From JACRAO01 sp964490895 (GTDB taxonomy: Bacteria; Bdellovibrionota; UBA1018): a DNA stretch of 54,340 nt. The notes under the pieces are model-generated. The model did not search any database. It worked only from the letters and a program-made list of their open reading frames with translations, and was not told the DNA's origin. Shown here piece by piece: positions 7,916 through 16,352 of the stretch. The DNA is taken from the NCBI GenBank assembly GCA_964490895.1, contig CAZBEI010000021.1, positions 1 through 54,340 on the forward strand, in the 5' to 3' direction. The position numbers and the translations under genes are program-made. How positions within the stretch are numbered: the first letter of the stretch is position 1; each line of letters begins with the position of its first letter.

Positions 7916-8632
7916 ATGTTTAGAATCATTTTAGTTTTGTTGTGTAGTGTTTTTTTATTTTCATCTTGCCTGAAAACAAGGAACCAGCTCAAAGGGGAGG
8001 GGGCTACTGCGGCTGAAACTCAAGGTGAGTCAGCCCCTGCTACCGTCAAGGAAGTCAAACCCCAAGGACAGTATGTATTGGATGAAATTAAAAGTGAAAT
8101 GACTCACCTCTCTGGAAGAGTCGAAGATTTAGAGAGAAATCAAAAACAAGAGGGAGGCACGACCTCCAAGGAAGAGATTAAAAAACTGGAGACTCGCATT
8201 GTAGAGCTTGAACATGCTCAGGCCGCAATGATCGAAACACTCAAAAAACTCTCTTCTATTGTGCCAGTTCCTGACCGAGTTGAGATTTACGAAAAGGGAA
8301 GGGCACTCTTTCAGGCCAAAGATTATAAAGGTGCTGTTGAGGCCCTTTCAGAGTACCTGGGCGCAATAAAACCCAAAAGGGCAGAAGACGCGATGTTTTT
8401 GAGGGGAGAGGCTTTTTACCAACTCAAAGACCATAAAAAAGCCATCATTGATTTTTCTAAGTTTCCAGAAAAATTTCAGCATTCCTCAAAATTGCCCTTG
8501 GCTTTGTATAAGATCGGACTTTCTTTTGAGGCTTTGGGAATGAAAGAAGATGCCAAAGGCTTTTATCAAGAGCTTGTAGACAAATTTCCAAAATCAGGTG
8601 AAGCAAAAAAAGCTAAAGCAAAGATACAGTGA
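7916..8632 (+). CDS. CpoB/YbgF-like TPR lipoprotein
   Basis: An in-frame ATG at 7871 would add 15 residues, but the signal sequence starts at the ATG at 7916 (MFRIILVLLCSVFLFSSC), with an FSSC lipobox, giving 238 residues. A coiled coil follows (EIKSEMTHLSGRVEDLERNQ and later IKKLETRIVELEHAQ), then TPR-like helices (GRALFQAKDYKGAVEALSEY, RGEAFYQLKDHKKAIIDF, LYKIGLSFEALGMKEDAKGF). This coiled-coil plus TPR order is that of CpoB/YbgF, which coordinates peptidoglycan synthesis with Tol-Pal; E. coli CpoB is periplasmic rather than a lipoprotein. It follows the DUF4398 gene and precedes the cytochrome gene by 4 bp. Confidence 0.8.
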   Translation: MFRIILVLLCSVFLFSSCLKTRNQLKGEGATAAETQGESAPATVKEVKPQGQYVLDEIKSEMTHLSGRVEDLERNQKQEGGTTSKEEIKKLETRIVELEHAQAAMIETLKKLSSIVPVPDRVEIYEKGRALFQAKDYKGAVEALSEYLGAIKPKRAEDAMFLRGEAFYQLKDHKKAIIDFSKFPEKFQHSSKLPLALYKIGLSFEALGMKEDAKGFYQELVDKFPKSGEAKKAKAKIQ

Positions 8633-8636
8633 CCTC

Positions 8637-10151
8637 ATGAGGTGGGTGGGGCTCTTTTTATTTTTTTTGAACGTTCCCTCTTCACATGCAGTGACCCTTA
8701 TTTACTCCAATGACGTGATGGGTGAGCTTGAACCCTGTGGCTGCCGAAGTAATCCCTTAGGTGGCATGCTTCGAAAAATGACATTGATAAACAGTCTCAA
8801 AGATCCAGTGGTTATTCAGCTCGATGCAGGGGATCTTTTATTTTCGACGACTTCATATCCAGAGCTACTCAAAGAACAGGCGAGAGTTCAGGCCGAATAT
8901 TTACTAAAGTCTATTGATTTGACACTACCCTCTAAAACTTTTGATTTTGTCTCCGTACCAGGCGAAAAAGATTTTGCACTAGGTGTAAAAACGTTTACAG
9001 AGCTTATCAGGAAATCAAAAGCCCAGTTTTTGGCTGCTAACCTTACTTATAAAAGTGGGAAATCTTTTTTAAAATCAGAGGTCCTTCTGTTGAGGAAAAC
9101 GCCTGATGGGAAAATCATTAAAATTTTAGTTTTTGGGTTGGTGGGAAAAAATCTGCACTGGCCCAAAGAGCTCAAAGTTCTGTCTGTTCTGGAAACCGCT
9201 AAAAAAGAAATAATCAAGTGGCGCTCTCAAGCCGATCTCATCGTAGCACTTACTCATCAGGGTTTAGAAGAAGACGAAAAAATGGCAAAACTCACGAGCG
9301 GGATTGATGTGATTGTGGGGGCTCATTCGCAGTCTTTTTTACAAATTCCAAGCAAAATAAAAAATACACTGATTTATCAGTCTTCGTTTCGAAACCAGTA
9401 TGTGGGGGTTATCCCCCTAAAACTGCCATTTAGGGGCGAAGGTCACGAGTTGGTTGGACTCGATGAGGGCTATGAAAAACCAAATAGCCAAACTCCTTTG
9501 ATAGCAGAGTTCAAAGTGGCCATTGCAAAAATAAATGCAAAGAAGGACTTGCGGATGGTGACTTCTAGCAATGGGCAGCTCAATGCAAAAGAAAAATTCC
9601 AAACTTTTCCTCGCTGCGCAGAGTGCCACCTCTTGCAGTTTGATTTTTGGAGAAAAACTCGGCATGGATCAGCTTATGCGAGTTTAGTGGAAAAAAAACA
9701 AGACCAGAATTTTGAATGCCTCAAGTGTCACTCCTTAGGTCTGGGTGACGAAGAGGGATTTAAGTCCCTCTCTCACCTTTCTGTTTTAAAGGCAGAGGGT
9801 GAGATCTTTTCGAAAGACGAATTGGGAGCTTATCTCAAATCCATGCACGAGTTGAAATCGCTTAACGAAAAAATAAAGATTTCGAATGCTGAGACCTTGC
9901 CTTTGAAACAAAGCTTGTCTTTATATTTCAAAATTTGGCCTACGGTTCAGTGCGAAAACTGTCATATGCCAGGAAGAGACCATCCCTTTTCAGGTTCATA
10001 TTCTAAAGTTGTAGAAAAATCGCTCTGCCTCACCTGCCACACCCAAGAACGAGCGCCTGCCTGGTATTTAAAAAATGGACAACCGGATCTTGCCAAAATC
10101 GACCTAAAAAGACGAGAGATCACTTGCCCTCGAGGCGAACTTGTAGAATAA
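8637..10151 (+). CDS. Exported phosphoesterase-like protein with four c-type heme sites
   Basis: Starting at 8637 gives 504 residues with a signal peptide (RWVGLFLFFLNVPSSHA). The N-terminal part (IYSNDVMGELEPCGCRSNPLGGM, LDAGDLLFS, VGAHSQSFLQ) resembles the calcineurin-like 5'-nucleotidase/UshA fold, but with a CGC motif near the start and apparent loss of several metal-ligand histidines. The C-terminal part carries four CXXCH heme-attachment motifs: CAECH (9615-9629), CLKCH (9717-9731), CENCH (9951-9965) and CLTCH (10026-10040). The mature protein should therefore be a periplasmic tetraheme cytochrome attached to a phosphoesterase-like domain. Role unknown; electron transfer is inferred. 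It sits in the pal-to-smpB run. Confidence 0.78.
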   Translation: MRWVGLFLFFLNVPSSHAVTLIYSNDVMGELEPCGCRSNPLGGMLRKMTLINSLKDPVVIQLDAGDLLFSTTSYPELLKEQARVQAEYLLKSIDLTLPSKTFDFVSVPGEKDFALGVKTFTELIRKSKAQFLAANLTYKSGKSFLKSEVLLLRKTPDGKIIKILVFGLVGKNLHWPKELKVLSVLETAKKEIIKWRSQADLIVALTHQGLEEDEKMAKLTSGIDVIVGAHSQSFLQIPSKIKNTLIYQSSFRNQYVGVIPLKLPFRGEGHELVGLDEGYEKPNSQTPLIAEFKVAIAKINAKKDLRMVTSSNGQLNAKEKFQTFPRCAECHLLQFDFWRKTRHGSAYASLVEKKQDQNFECLKCHSLGLGDEEGFKSLSHLSVLKAEGEIFSKDELGAYLKSMHELKSLNEKIKISNAETLPLKQSLSLYFKIWPTVQCENCHMPGRDHPFSGSYSKVVEKSLCLTCHTQERAPAWYLKNGQPDLAKIDLKRREITCPRGELVE

Positions 10152-10160
10152 AGGTGGGGA

Positions 10161-11201
10161 GTGAAAAAAATAATCTTAGGCATCGAAACCTCTTGTGATG
10201 AATGCAGTGCTTCGGTCGTATGCGAAGAAGACGGCCTTTTGAGAGTTGTAAGCCTTTCTACCTTTTCTCAAATTCAGATCCATCAACCCTATGGTGGCGT
10301 GGTTCCAGAAATTGCATCTCGAAATCATTTGGAAACAATCAATCTCATGATTGACGAAGCAATGAAAGAGGCTGTCTTACGTCTTGATAAATTAGATGCG
10401 ATTTCAGTGACCAATCGCCCTGGGCTGGTGGGATCGTTGTTAGTAGGGATCAGTGCTGCAAAAAGCCTGGCTTATGTTTTAAAAAAACCACTGATTCCCG
10501 TGCACCACTTGGAGGGACACGCCGTGAGTTTATTTTTAGATTCTAAAGAAACTTTGAATCTCAAATACCCCTGCCTTCTTGCTGTGGTCTCTGGTGGGCA
10601 TACAAACTTATATTGTTTGAAAACGGGTCCTGAAAGCTGGCCGCTTGATTTTCTTAAGCAATCCCTCATTGGGCGTTCTTTAGACGACGCTGCAGGTGAG
10701 GCTTTTGATAAAACTGCAAAATGTCTTGGTCTTCCCTACCCTGGGGGGCAGTTGATTGATGAAAAAGCAAAAAAAGGTGACCCTAAAAAATTTCGTTTTC
10801 CGAGACCCGTGGCTCCTGATTATGACTTTTCGTTTAGTGGGCTAAAAACAGCTTTAGCACTCGAAGCTGAGAAACAGAAAAAAAGTGGCCAATTAGACCA
10901 AAATCTTGCAGATCTATGCGCTAGCGTCCAAGAAGCAATTGTAGATGTTTTACTGAGTAAGATTTTATTGGCTTATAAAGATCTCGATTGTCAGTCCTTG
11001 GCAATCGTAGGGGGAGTCTCAGCCAACAGTCGCCTGAGGGAGCGACTTTCGCTTCAAACCCCCTTTTTCCCTTTTCTAAAATACTGCACTGACAATGCCG
11101 CCATGATTGCAGGAGCGGGGGCTTTTCGGCTCAAACAAGGGCATTTTATTGAGGGCGAATTGCTGCTCACCTTAAATGCGATTGCAAATAGTGATGCATG
11201 A
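10161..11201 (+). CDS. tsaD: tRNA threonylcarbamoyladenosine (t6A37) synthesis protein TsaD
   Basis: A 346-residue Kae1/TsaD protein that transfers threonylcarbamoyl to A37 of ANN-decoding tRNAs. The start is a GTG preceded by an AGGTGGGGA ribosome site. It opens IILGIETSCDECSASVV, has the metal-binding HHLEGH motif (residues ~112-117) and VSGGHT, and the ATPase-fold segments GEAFDKTAKCLGLPYPGG and FSFSGLKTAL. A conserved aspartate near the C-terminus (YCTDNAAMIAGAG) completes the site. The stop overlaps the rsmA start (ATGA). TsaB, TsaC and TsaE are not in the window. Confidence 0.97.
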   Translation: MKKIILGIETSCDECSASVVCEEDGLLRVVSLSTFSQIQIHQPYGGVVPEIASRNHLETINLMIDEAMKEAVLRLDKLDAISVTNRPGLVGSLLVGISAAKSLAYVLKKPLIPVHHLEGHAVSLFLDSKETLNLKYPCLLAVVSGGHTNLYCLKTGPESWPLDFLKQSLIGRSLDDAAGEAFDKTAKCLGLPYPGGQLIDEKAKKGDPKKFRFPRPVAPDYDFSFSGLKTALALEAEKQKKSGQLDQNLADLCASVQEAIVDVLLSKILLAYKDLDCQSLAIVGGVSANSRLRERLSLQTPFFPFLKYCTDNAAMIAGAGAFRLKQGHFIEGELLLTLNAIANSDA

Positions 11202-12043
11202 ATAGGCGAAAATTTTTAGGACAGCATTACCTAAAAGACAAGAAATGTGCCGAACTCATTGTCCAAGCTGCTTTAGAAAGTGCAAAGAAAGAAGGCTGCA
11301 AATCAGTGCTAGAAATTGGCCCTGGCACTGGGGCTCTGACTTTCCCTTTGATTGAGGGCCTCAAACATCATGGGAGTGGCATTGAGCATTTTATTTTATC
11401 TGAAATAGACAAAAAGCATTTTCAGTTTTGGAAAAATCATTTTTTAGCTCACCCTCTTTCTGGCGCTCATGTGCTCGAAGGGGATTTCTTAAATTTAAAC
11501 AAAAGTGAATGGCTCATGACGCCTCCTTTGGCGGTGGTTTCGAATCTTCCTTACTCTGTTGGAACAACCATCATGACTCAATTGGCTCGATATTATAACG
11601 AAATCCCAGTGATGGTTTTTATGTTCCAAGAGGAGGTGGCCAAACGAATTCGAGCCGTTCCGAATACTAAATCCTGGGGAAGTCTTTCACTTTGGATTCA
11701 AAACTGGTGGGAAGTTCAAAAGTTAATGTCTGTTTCGGGCAGGGCTTTTTCGCCCCCCCCCAAAGTGAACTCTGAAGTGCTTATTTTGAAAGCACGAAGG
11801 GAGCCTCTGATTGTGGGGAGTGAAAACATGGCACATCTCATGCTCTGGGGACAGCTGTTAAAAGTGAGTTTTTCTTACCGACGAAAGATGCTAAGATCCT
11901 CTCTCCCTCAAAGTGGTGCCTGGAAAGCTGCACTCAAAGACGCAAACGTAGAAGACACAAAACGAGTGGGAGAGCTGGCATGGGAAGATTGGAAAAGATT
12001 TTATGAATCAATTCTCAGATTTAGTCAAAGCCCCTCAAAATAA
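11198..12043 (+). CDS. rsmA: 16S rRNA dimethyladenosine transferase RsmA/KsgA
   Basis: A 281-residue SAM-dependent methyltransferase that dimethylates A1518 and A1519 of 16S rRNA late in 30S assembly. Family marks are the opening RKFLGQHYLKDK, the SAM loop VLEIGPGTGALTFPL, and the catalytic VVSNLPYSVGTTIM (NLPY motif). The C-terminal region (SFSYRRKMLRSSL) is the usual RNA-binding end. It overlaps tsaD by 4 bp and the downstream DUF502 gene by 41 bp, so the three genes are translationally coupled. Grouping with tsaD and smpB gives a translation-quality cluster. Confidence 0.96.
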   Translation: MNRRKFLGQHYLKDKKCAELIVQAALESAKKEGCKSVLEIGPGTGALTFPLIEGLKHHGSGIEHFILSEIDKKHFQFWKNHFLAHPLSGAHVLEGDFLNLNKSEWLMTPPLAVVSNLPYSVGTTIMTQLARYYNEIPVMVFMFQEEVAKRIRAVPNTKSWGSLSLWIQNWWEVQKLMSVSGRAFSPPPKVNSEVLILKARREPLIVGSENMAHLMLWGQLLKVSFSYRRKMLRSSLPQSGAWKAALKDANVEDTKRVGELAWEDWKRFYESILRFSQSPSK

Positions 12044-12659
12044 ATTTTTTTCATTTTTGAAGGGGCATTTTTTGACAGGCTTTTTTGTCATTCTCCCCTT
12101 TGCAGTGATCCTTTGGATTTTAGGCAAACTCATCTCCTTATTTTGGAAAGTACAAGAATTATTGCCCGAAGGCATTAGACCAGAGAACTGGGTTCAATAT
12201 CAATCTCTTGTTTATTTGTTAGATTTTATTTTGGCTACAGCGGCGTTTTTTTTATTTGCATTTTGCATCTCCCTATTGGGATGGCTTTCGAAGCTTTATT
12301 TGGGTCAAAAGGCTTTGGAGTTTATCTCTGAGCTCATTCAGCACATTCCGGTATTGCGAAGTATATATAGTGCTCTTGAGCAACTCCTCAAGGCTATGAC
12401 TCCCAGTGGGAGTAAGCAATTTCACCGCGTGGTTTATGTAGAGTTCCCACGAAAAGGAGTTTGGGCTTTGGCTTTTGTGACTGGAGTGGCACATGGCCAA
12501 AATCTTCCCAAAGGTTTCCTCAATGTATTTTTGCCAGCAACACCCAACCCTACTTCTGGATTTCATCTCATCGTTCCTGAAAATGAAGTGATGGACAGCA
12601 AAATGACGGTAGAAGAAGCTTTTCGAACTATTCTTTCTTTAGGAGTAGCTCAACCCTAA
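12003..12659 (+). CDS. DUF502 family membrane protein
   Basis: A 218-residue integral membrane protein. The FLKGHFLTGFFVILPFAVIL opening and the later CISLLGWLSKLYLGQKALEF and IPVLRSIYSALEQLLKAM segments are characteristic of DUF502 proteins. Two strongly hydrophobic helices (about residues 25-47 and 70-95) precede a soluble C-terminal part with VVYVEFPRKGVWALAFVTG and LNVFLPATPNPTSGF. The family's biochemical role is not established. The first 41 bp overlap rsmA; the conserved FLKGHFLTG lies beyond the overlap, so a slightly later start cannot be excluded. SmpB begins 6 bp after the stop. Confidence 0.88.
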   Translation: MNQFSDLVKAPQNKFFSFLKGHFLTGFFVILPFAVILWILGKLISLFWKVQELLPEGIRPENWVQYQSLVYLLDFILATAAFFLFAFCISLLGWLSKLYLGQKALEFISELIQHIPVLRSIYSALEQLLKAMTPSGSKQFHRVVYVEFPRKGVWALAFVTGVAHGQNLPKGFLNVFLPATPNPTSGFHLIVPENEVMDSKMTVEEAFRTILSLGVAQP

Positions 12660-12665
12660 TCATTT

Positions 12666-13127
12666 ATGTCTGAAAAAATTTTAGCAACCAATCCAAAAGC
12701 GTATTCAAACTTTATCATCGAAGAGGTGGTAGAAGCAGGGTTGGTGTTGACCGGGACTGAAATCAAGAGTTTGCGCAATCAAACCCCTAATTTGAGAGAC
12801 GCCTTTGTAGACGTGATTTCTCATTCAAAAAAGTTGGAGGCTTGGCTTTTTAATGCCCATATTGCACCTTATTCGCACGGCAATATTTGGAACCACGAAC
12901 CCCTTCGAAAAAGAAAATTACTCTTACACAAGCACCAGTTGGAACAACTTTTTGGAGCCATCACTCAAAAAGGAAAAACTGTCATTCCGACAAAAATGTA
13001 CCTCAAGAAAGGCATTGCCAAAGTAGAGCTGGCCTTGGCCAAAGGGAAGAAAAAAGGTGACAAAAGAGAGACCGCTAAAAAGAAATCCGCCCAGAAAGAA
13101 ATCGCAAGAGCGCTTAAGAGGAGCTAG
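12666..13127 (+). CDS. smpB: SsrA-binding protein SmpB
   Basis: A 153-residue SmpB, the tmRNA partner that lets stalled ribosomes switch to the tmRNA tag. It opens with KILATNPKAYSNFIIEEVVEAGLVLTGTEIKSLR and has the conserved EAWLFNAHIAPYSHGN and LHKHQLEQL stretches; the basic tail (KKKGDKRETAKKKSAQKEIARALKRS) is the part that enters the decoding channel. It is last in the tsaD-rsmA-DUF502 run. The final 14 bp overlap the end of the convergent EVE gene. No terminator directly follows; the nearest strong one is at 13543, beyond the EVE gene. The ssrA gene was not seen. Confidence 0.97.
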   Translation: MSEKILATNPKAYSNFIIEEVVEAGLVLTGTEIKSLRNQTPNLRDAFVDVISHSKKLEAWLFNAHIAPYSHGNIWNHEPLRKRKLLLHKHQLEQLFGAITQKGKTVIPTKMYLKKGIAKVELALAKGKKKGDKRETAKKKSAQKEIARALKRS

Positions 13128-13542
13128 TCTTTCCCATTTTTACTAAAAGATCAAAATGTATTTTTGAAACAGGCATGACAGAAAGTCTAGATTGTTTAAC
13201 AAGGATCAGGTCTTTGAATGAGTGAAGTGACTTTATTAGTTTTAATTCTACAAATTTTTGAAATGGAGCCATCGGAATAAGGTCCACCTGATACCATTCA
13301 CCCCCTTCAGGATCCAGATCTTTGTAGGGAGTTGAGACTACCTGGGCCAGGCCAACCACCGCCTTATCTTCGCCACTGTGATAGATAAGGGCTGGGTCTC
13401 TAGGTTTCATTTGTTTAATAAAATTTCTGGCCTGAAAGTTTCTTACTCCATTCCAATTGGTTTTTTTGTCTCGGACAAGCTGACAAAAACTGTAAGTGCT
13501 TGGCTCCGTTTTTAGGAGCCAGTGTGAAAGTGGACTTGGCAT
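13114..13542 (-). CDS. EVE domain protein (thymocyte nuclear protein 1 family)
   Basis: A 142-residue EVE (PUA-like) protein, opening HWLLKTEPSTYSFCQLVRDK with the family segments TNWNGVRNFQARNFIKQMKPRD and ALIYHSGEDKAVVGLAQVVS. EVE domains bind modified bases in DNA or RNA; the physiological ligand is unknown here. The ATG at 13542 is the only start before the conserved WLLKTEP motif. It abuts a perfect 18-bp stem-loop and has no Shine-Dalgarno, so translation may be poor or structure-dependent. The 3' end overlaps smpB by 14 bp. Confidence 0.92.
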   Translation of the reverse strand: MPSPLSHWLLKTEPSTYSFCQLVRDKKTNWNGVRNFQARNFIKQMKPRDPALIYHSGEDKAVVGLAQVVSTPYKDLDPEGGEWYQVDLIPMAPFQKFVELKLIKSLHSFKDLILVKQSRLSVMPVSKIHFDLLVKMGKTSSS

Positions 13543-13584
13543 AAAATTGACTTAGCTCAGCTGACTGAGCTAAGTCAATTTTTT
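13543..13584. terminator. Perfect 18-bp stem, 4-nt loop, T-rich on both strands
   Basis: The arms 13543-13560 and 13565-13582 are exact reverse complements around the loop CTGA; the right arm runs into six T residues on the plus strand, and the left arm gives a TTTT run on the minus strand. It can act as a bidirectional intrinsic terminator for smpB transcripts (which would read antisense through the EVE gene) and for exonuclease III transcripts arriving from the other side. It directly touches the EVE start codon. Confidence 0.85.
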
Positions 13585-13638
13585 AGTGTACTCAAATTGT
13601 AAAACAAAAGCATACACAGACCACTTTTGAAGTATAAT

Positions 13639-14406
13639 TCAAATCCATTCAACCTCTAAAGAAACAGGGCAGTGATCTGAGCCAAACACATGGGGTTGGA
13701 TGAGGGCTGAGGCTAAAGTTTTTTTCATTTCCTCTGTTGTAAAAAAATAGTCAATCCTCCATCCAATATTTTTTTCTCGGACATGAGGGCGGTAGCTCCA
13801 CCAGGTGTAATGACCCGGCCCTTTTTCGAAATGCCTAAAGGTGTCGATATAACCTGCGTCTATAAAAGTGTCGAGCCAGCTTCGCTCTTCGGGCAAAAAC
13901 CCTGCTGTGGTGTGGTTTGATTTTGGATTTCTGAGGTCAACCTCATGGTGGGCAATGTTAAAATCTCCACAGAGAATGAGGTTCTTTTTTTTCGTTCTTA
14001 AGGACTCGCAATAGGCTAGAAATTTTTTACAAAATTTTAATTTATAATCGAGCCGCGCATGATCTCTTTGGCTGTTTGGGAAGTATGTATTGCAGAGAAA
14101 AAATTTTTCGAACTCTAACGTTAGCACACGCCCTTCCCGATCAAACTCGGGCGCTCCGATTCCCTCATGCACTTTGAGAGGTGTTTTTTTTGTGTAAGTG
14201 ACTAGACCACTGTAGCCTGGTTTTTCTGCCGGATGCCAGTAGGCTTCATAGCCACTTGGATATTTTAGCGAACCACTCAGCTGAGAAGGAAAGGCCTTGA
14301 TTTCTTGGAGGCAGACAAAATCAGCGTTTTCTTTGGTAAACCATTTTAAAAAACCTGATTTTTCTGCAGCCCTAATGCCATTGACGTTCCAGGAGAGAAG
14401 CTTCAT
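13639..14406 (-). CDS. xth: Exodeoxyribonuclease III (AP endonuclease)
   Basis: A 255-residue member of the ExoIII/APE1 family, which cuts at abasic sites and degrades 3' ends in base-excision repair. It opens MKLLSWNVNGIRAAEKSGFL and has the metal-binding FVCLQEIKA, the substrate-contacting YFPNSQRD, the catalytic LCGDFNIAHHEVDLRNPK and the terminal GSDHCPVSLEVEW (SDH) motif. YTWWSYRPHVREKNIGWRIDY is typical of the ExoA subgroup. Length matches the family. The strong stem-loop at 13543-13584 lies 55 bp downstream and probably terminates it. Confidence 0.96.
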   Translation of the reverse strand: MKLLSWNVNGIRAAEKSGFLKWFTKENADFVCLQEIKAFPSQLSGSLKYPSGYEAYWHPAEKPGYSGLVTYTKKTPLKVHEGIGAPEFDREGRVLTLEFEKFFLCNTYFPNSQRDHARLDYKLKFCKKFLAYCESLRTKKKNLILCGDFNIAHHEVDLRNPKSNHTTAGFLPEERSWLDTFIDAGYIDTFRHFEKGPGHYTWWSYRPHVREKNIGWRIDYFFTTEEMKKTLASALIQPHVFGSDHCPVSLEVEWI

Positions 14407-14453
14407 TTGAGACCCTTAGTACACTAAAACCTAAGCTTTCAGCGAGCATAATT

Positions 14454-14567
14454 TTAGGTCATTTGAGATGCATTGCTCTCATGAGTGTAACCAACTCCGT
14501 GGCGTTTTGCATCTTTTTTAGCCCAAGCAAGTGCAAGCAGTTGTCTGACCAATGGATATCTTCGCTT
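14454..14567 (-). other. In-frame coding-like extension beyond the monooxygenase stop
   Basis: Reading past the TAA that ends the flavin monooxygenase (14568-14570), the same frame stays open for 37 codons and translates as KRRYPLVRQLLALAWAKKDA followed by KRHGVGYTHESNASQMT before the next stop. The sequence looks protein-like, but I do not recognise it as a known monooxygenase tail. It may be the original C-terminus behind a premature stop, or a remnant of another gene. Confidence 0.35.
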
Positions 14568-16022
14568 TTACTTTGAAAACCTCAGCCCTTTGTCTACAAG
14601 AGGTCTCACTTTGAAAGCAAAGAGGTCTAAAAAATAATTGTTATATATTTTCCATGGAGCACGAGTTCCCTGTTTAGGGATAAGTTCTTTATCTCTTTGA
14701 AAATAACCCGAAGACATATCAACCAGTGGAATGTGACTCGTTTCAGGATTTTTTTCCGGCATGACCATCTGATAACCAGTTGCTTTCATATAAGACAGCA
14801 ACCGAGCAATCCATTTGCAAGTAAGATCACACTTCAGAGTCCATGACGCGTTTGTATAGCCAAAAACCACTCCAAAATTTGGAACCCCACTTAGCATGGC
14901 TCCTTTGTATAGGATCGAATCAGTTAAATGGATAAATTCACCATCTATTTTTATTTTTAGATTTGCAAAAAATTTTAATTTCAAGCCTGTGGCTGAAATA
15001 ATTAAATCAGCGTGCAGGAGTTGACCTGATTTCAGACAAATACCATTTTCTGTAAATGTCTCAATCGTATCTGTGACAATATCGGCTTTGCCAGAGTTGA
15101 TCGATTTAAACAAATCCCCGTCAGGAACTAAACATAACCGCTGATCCCAGGGATTGTATTTTGGTGCAAAGTCCTTAAGCTTATCCGAGAACTTAACCAA
15201 TTGTCGGCTGACACGTTTGAGAATAAATTTTCGGGCACAAGCTGGAAAACGACGGCAATAGTTATAAAAAACTATGTTTAGCAAGATGTTTTTCCAAAAA
15301 ATGATCTGATGGGCTAATTTTTCCGGTAATTTCTCTTTGATGAACTCAGCTAGAGGATCGATGGATGGTATTGAAGTGATGTATGTCGGTGATCTTTGAA
15401 GCAGGATCACTTGATCTGCTTTTTTAGATAGTTCTGGAACGAGAGTCACTGCTGTTGCTCCGCTTCCGATAACCACTACTTTTTTGTTCTCATAATTTAC
15501 TTTATCATTCCATTTTTGAGGATGAACAAACACGCCTTTAAATTTTGAAATGCCTGGATAATCAGGAGTATAACCTTCATCATAATCATAGTAGCCACTA
15601 CACATGAGAAGAAAGTGGCAACGCATTCGAATTTTTTCTTTAGCCTCCACTTTCTCAATTTCAACAGACCAATTTGCTTTTGGGGTTGACCACTCTGCAC
15701 TGATCACTTTGTGGCCACATTTGATGTTTTTGTCGATGCCAAACTCTTTTGCTGTTTCTTTGATGTAACGCAAAATCGAAGGGCCATCAGCAATGGCTTT
15801 ACTTGCCTTCCAAGGTCTAAACGAATACCCCAAAGTGTGCATATCAGAATCAGATCGAACACCAGGATACTGGAATAAGTCCCAAGTTCCCCCGATACTA
15901 GAGCGAGCCTCCAAGATCGTGTAGCTAAAAGAAGGGCATTTATCCTGGATATGGTATCCAGCCCCAATTCCTGAAAGGCCTGCTCCTACAATGAGCACAT
16001 CAAAATGTTGTGTCTGTTCCAC
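14568..16022 (-). CDS. Flavin-containing (Baeyer-Villiger type) monooxygenase
   Basis: A 484-residue class B flavoprotein monooxygenase. The FAD-binding GAGLSGIGAGYHI motif is near residue 13, the Baeyer-Villiger fingerprint FKGVFVHPQKW (FxGxxxHxxxW) is near 165, and the NADPH site VVIGSGATAVTLV follows. DLIISATGLKLKFF is a further conserved stretch. It would insert one oxygen into a ketone or oxidise a soft nucleophile; the substrate is unknown. The GTG start at 16022 is supported by the immediately following FDVLIVGAG. An in-frame protein-like extension lies beyond its stop. An amidase stub lies 22 bp upstream, so the region has been rearranged. Confidence 0.9.
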   Translation of the reverse strand: MEQTQHFDVLIVGAGLSGIGAGYHIQDKCPSFSYTILEARSSIGGTWDLFQYPGVRSDSDMHTLGYSFRPWKASKAIADGPSILRYIKETAKEFGIDKNIKCGHKVISAEWSTPKANWSVEIEKVEAKEKIRMRCHFLLMCSGYYDYDEGYTPDYPGISKFKGVFVHPQKWNDKVNYENKKVVVIGSGATAVTLVPELSKKADQVILLQRSPTYITSIPSIDPLAEFIKEKLPEKLAHQIIFWKNILLNIVFYNYCRRFPACARKFILKRVSRQLVKFSDKLKDFAPKYNPWDQRLCLVPDGDLFKSINSGKADIVTDTIETFTENGICLKSGQLLHADLIISATGLKLKFFANLKIKIDGEFIHLTDSILYKGAMLSGVPNFGVVFGYTNASWTLKCDLTCKWIARLLSYMKATGYQMVMPEKNPETSHIPLVDMSSGYFQRDKELIPKQGTRAPWKIYNNYFLDLFAFKVRPLVDKGLRFSK

Positions 16023-16043
16023 TGACTCTCTTATACCTCTGTT

Positions 16044-16238
16044 TCAAAGCCCAGCTATCATCCCCCAGATTTCATATCCTTCATCAAAAGTGACAACCGC
16101 ATTGATCTTCTTATGATGATGTCGCTCGATTTGATCATAGAATGCTAAAATCAGTTCAAGAGAGGTTATTTGCCGGCTTCGAATTTTCTGAGAAAGAGTG
16201 GTCAGTGATTCAAATACGAGGGGACGATTTAGGAGCAT
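16044..16238 (-). pseudogene. N-terminal fragment of an amidase-signature enzyme
   Basis: The 64 residues FESLTTLSQKIRSRQITSLE, then LILAFYDQIERHHHKKINAVVTFDE, match the helical N-terminus shared by amidase-signature enzymes (GatA/AtzF-like). The family needs about 450 residues with a Ser-Ser-Lys triad; here the frame stops soon after that point, 22 bp before the monooxygenase start. It is a truncated remnant, probably from a deletion that joined the two loci. Confidence 0.7.
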
Positions 16239-16352
16239 TGATTATTTTTCATTGCTTATTAACCCCCTCAAGAAAGTTTCACCATTTTTCTATCAGTCGC
16301 CTGCCATTCTTTCAATCAAAAAACGGCCCCCTATACACCGCCAAGCATATGG

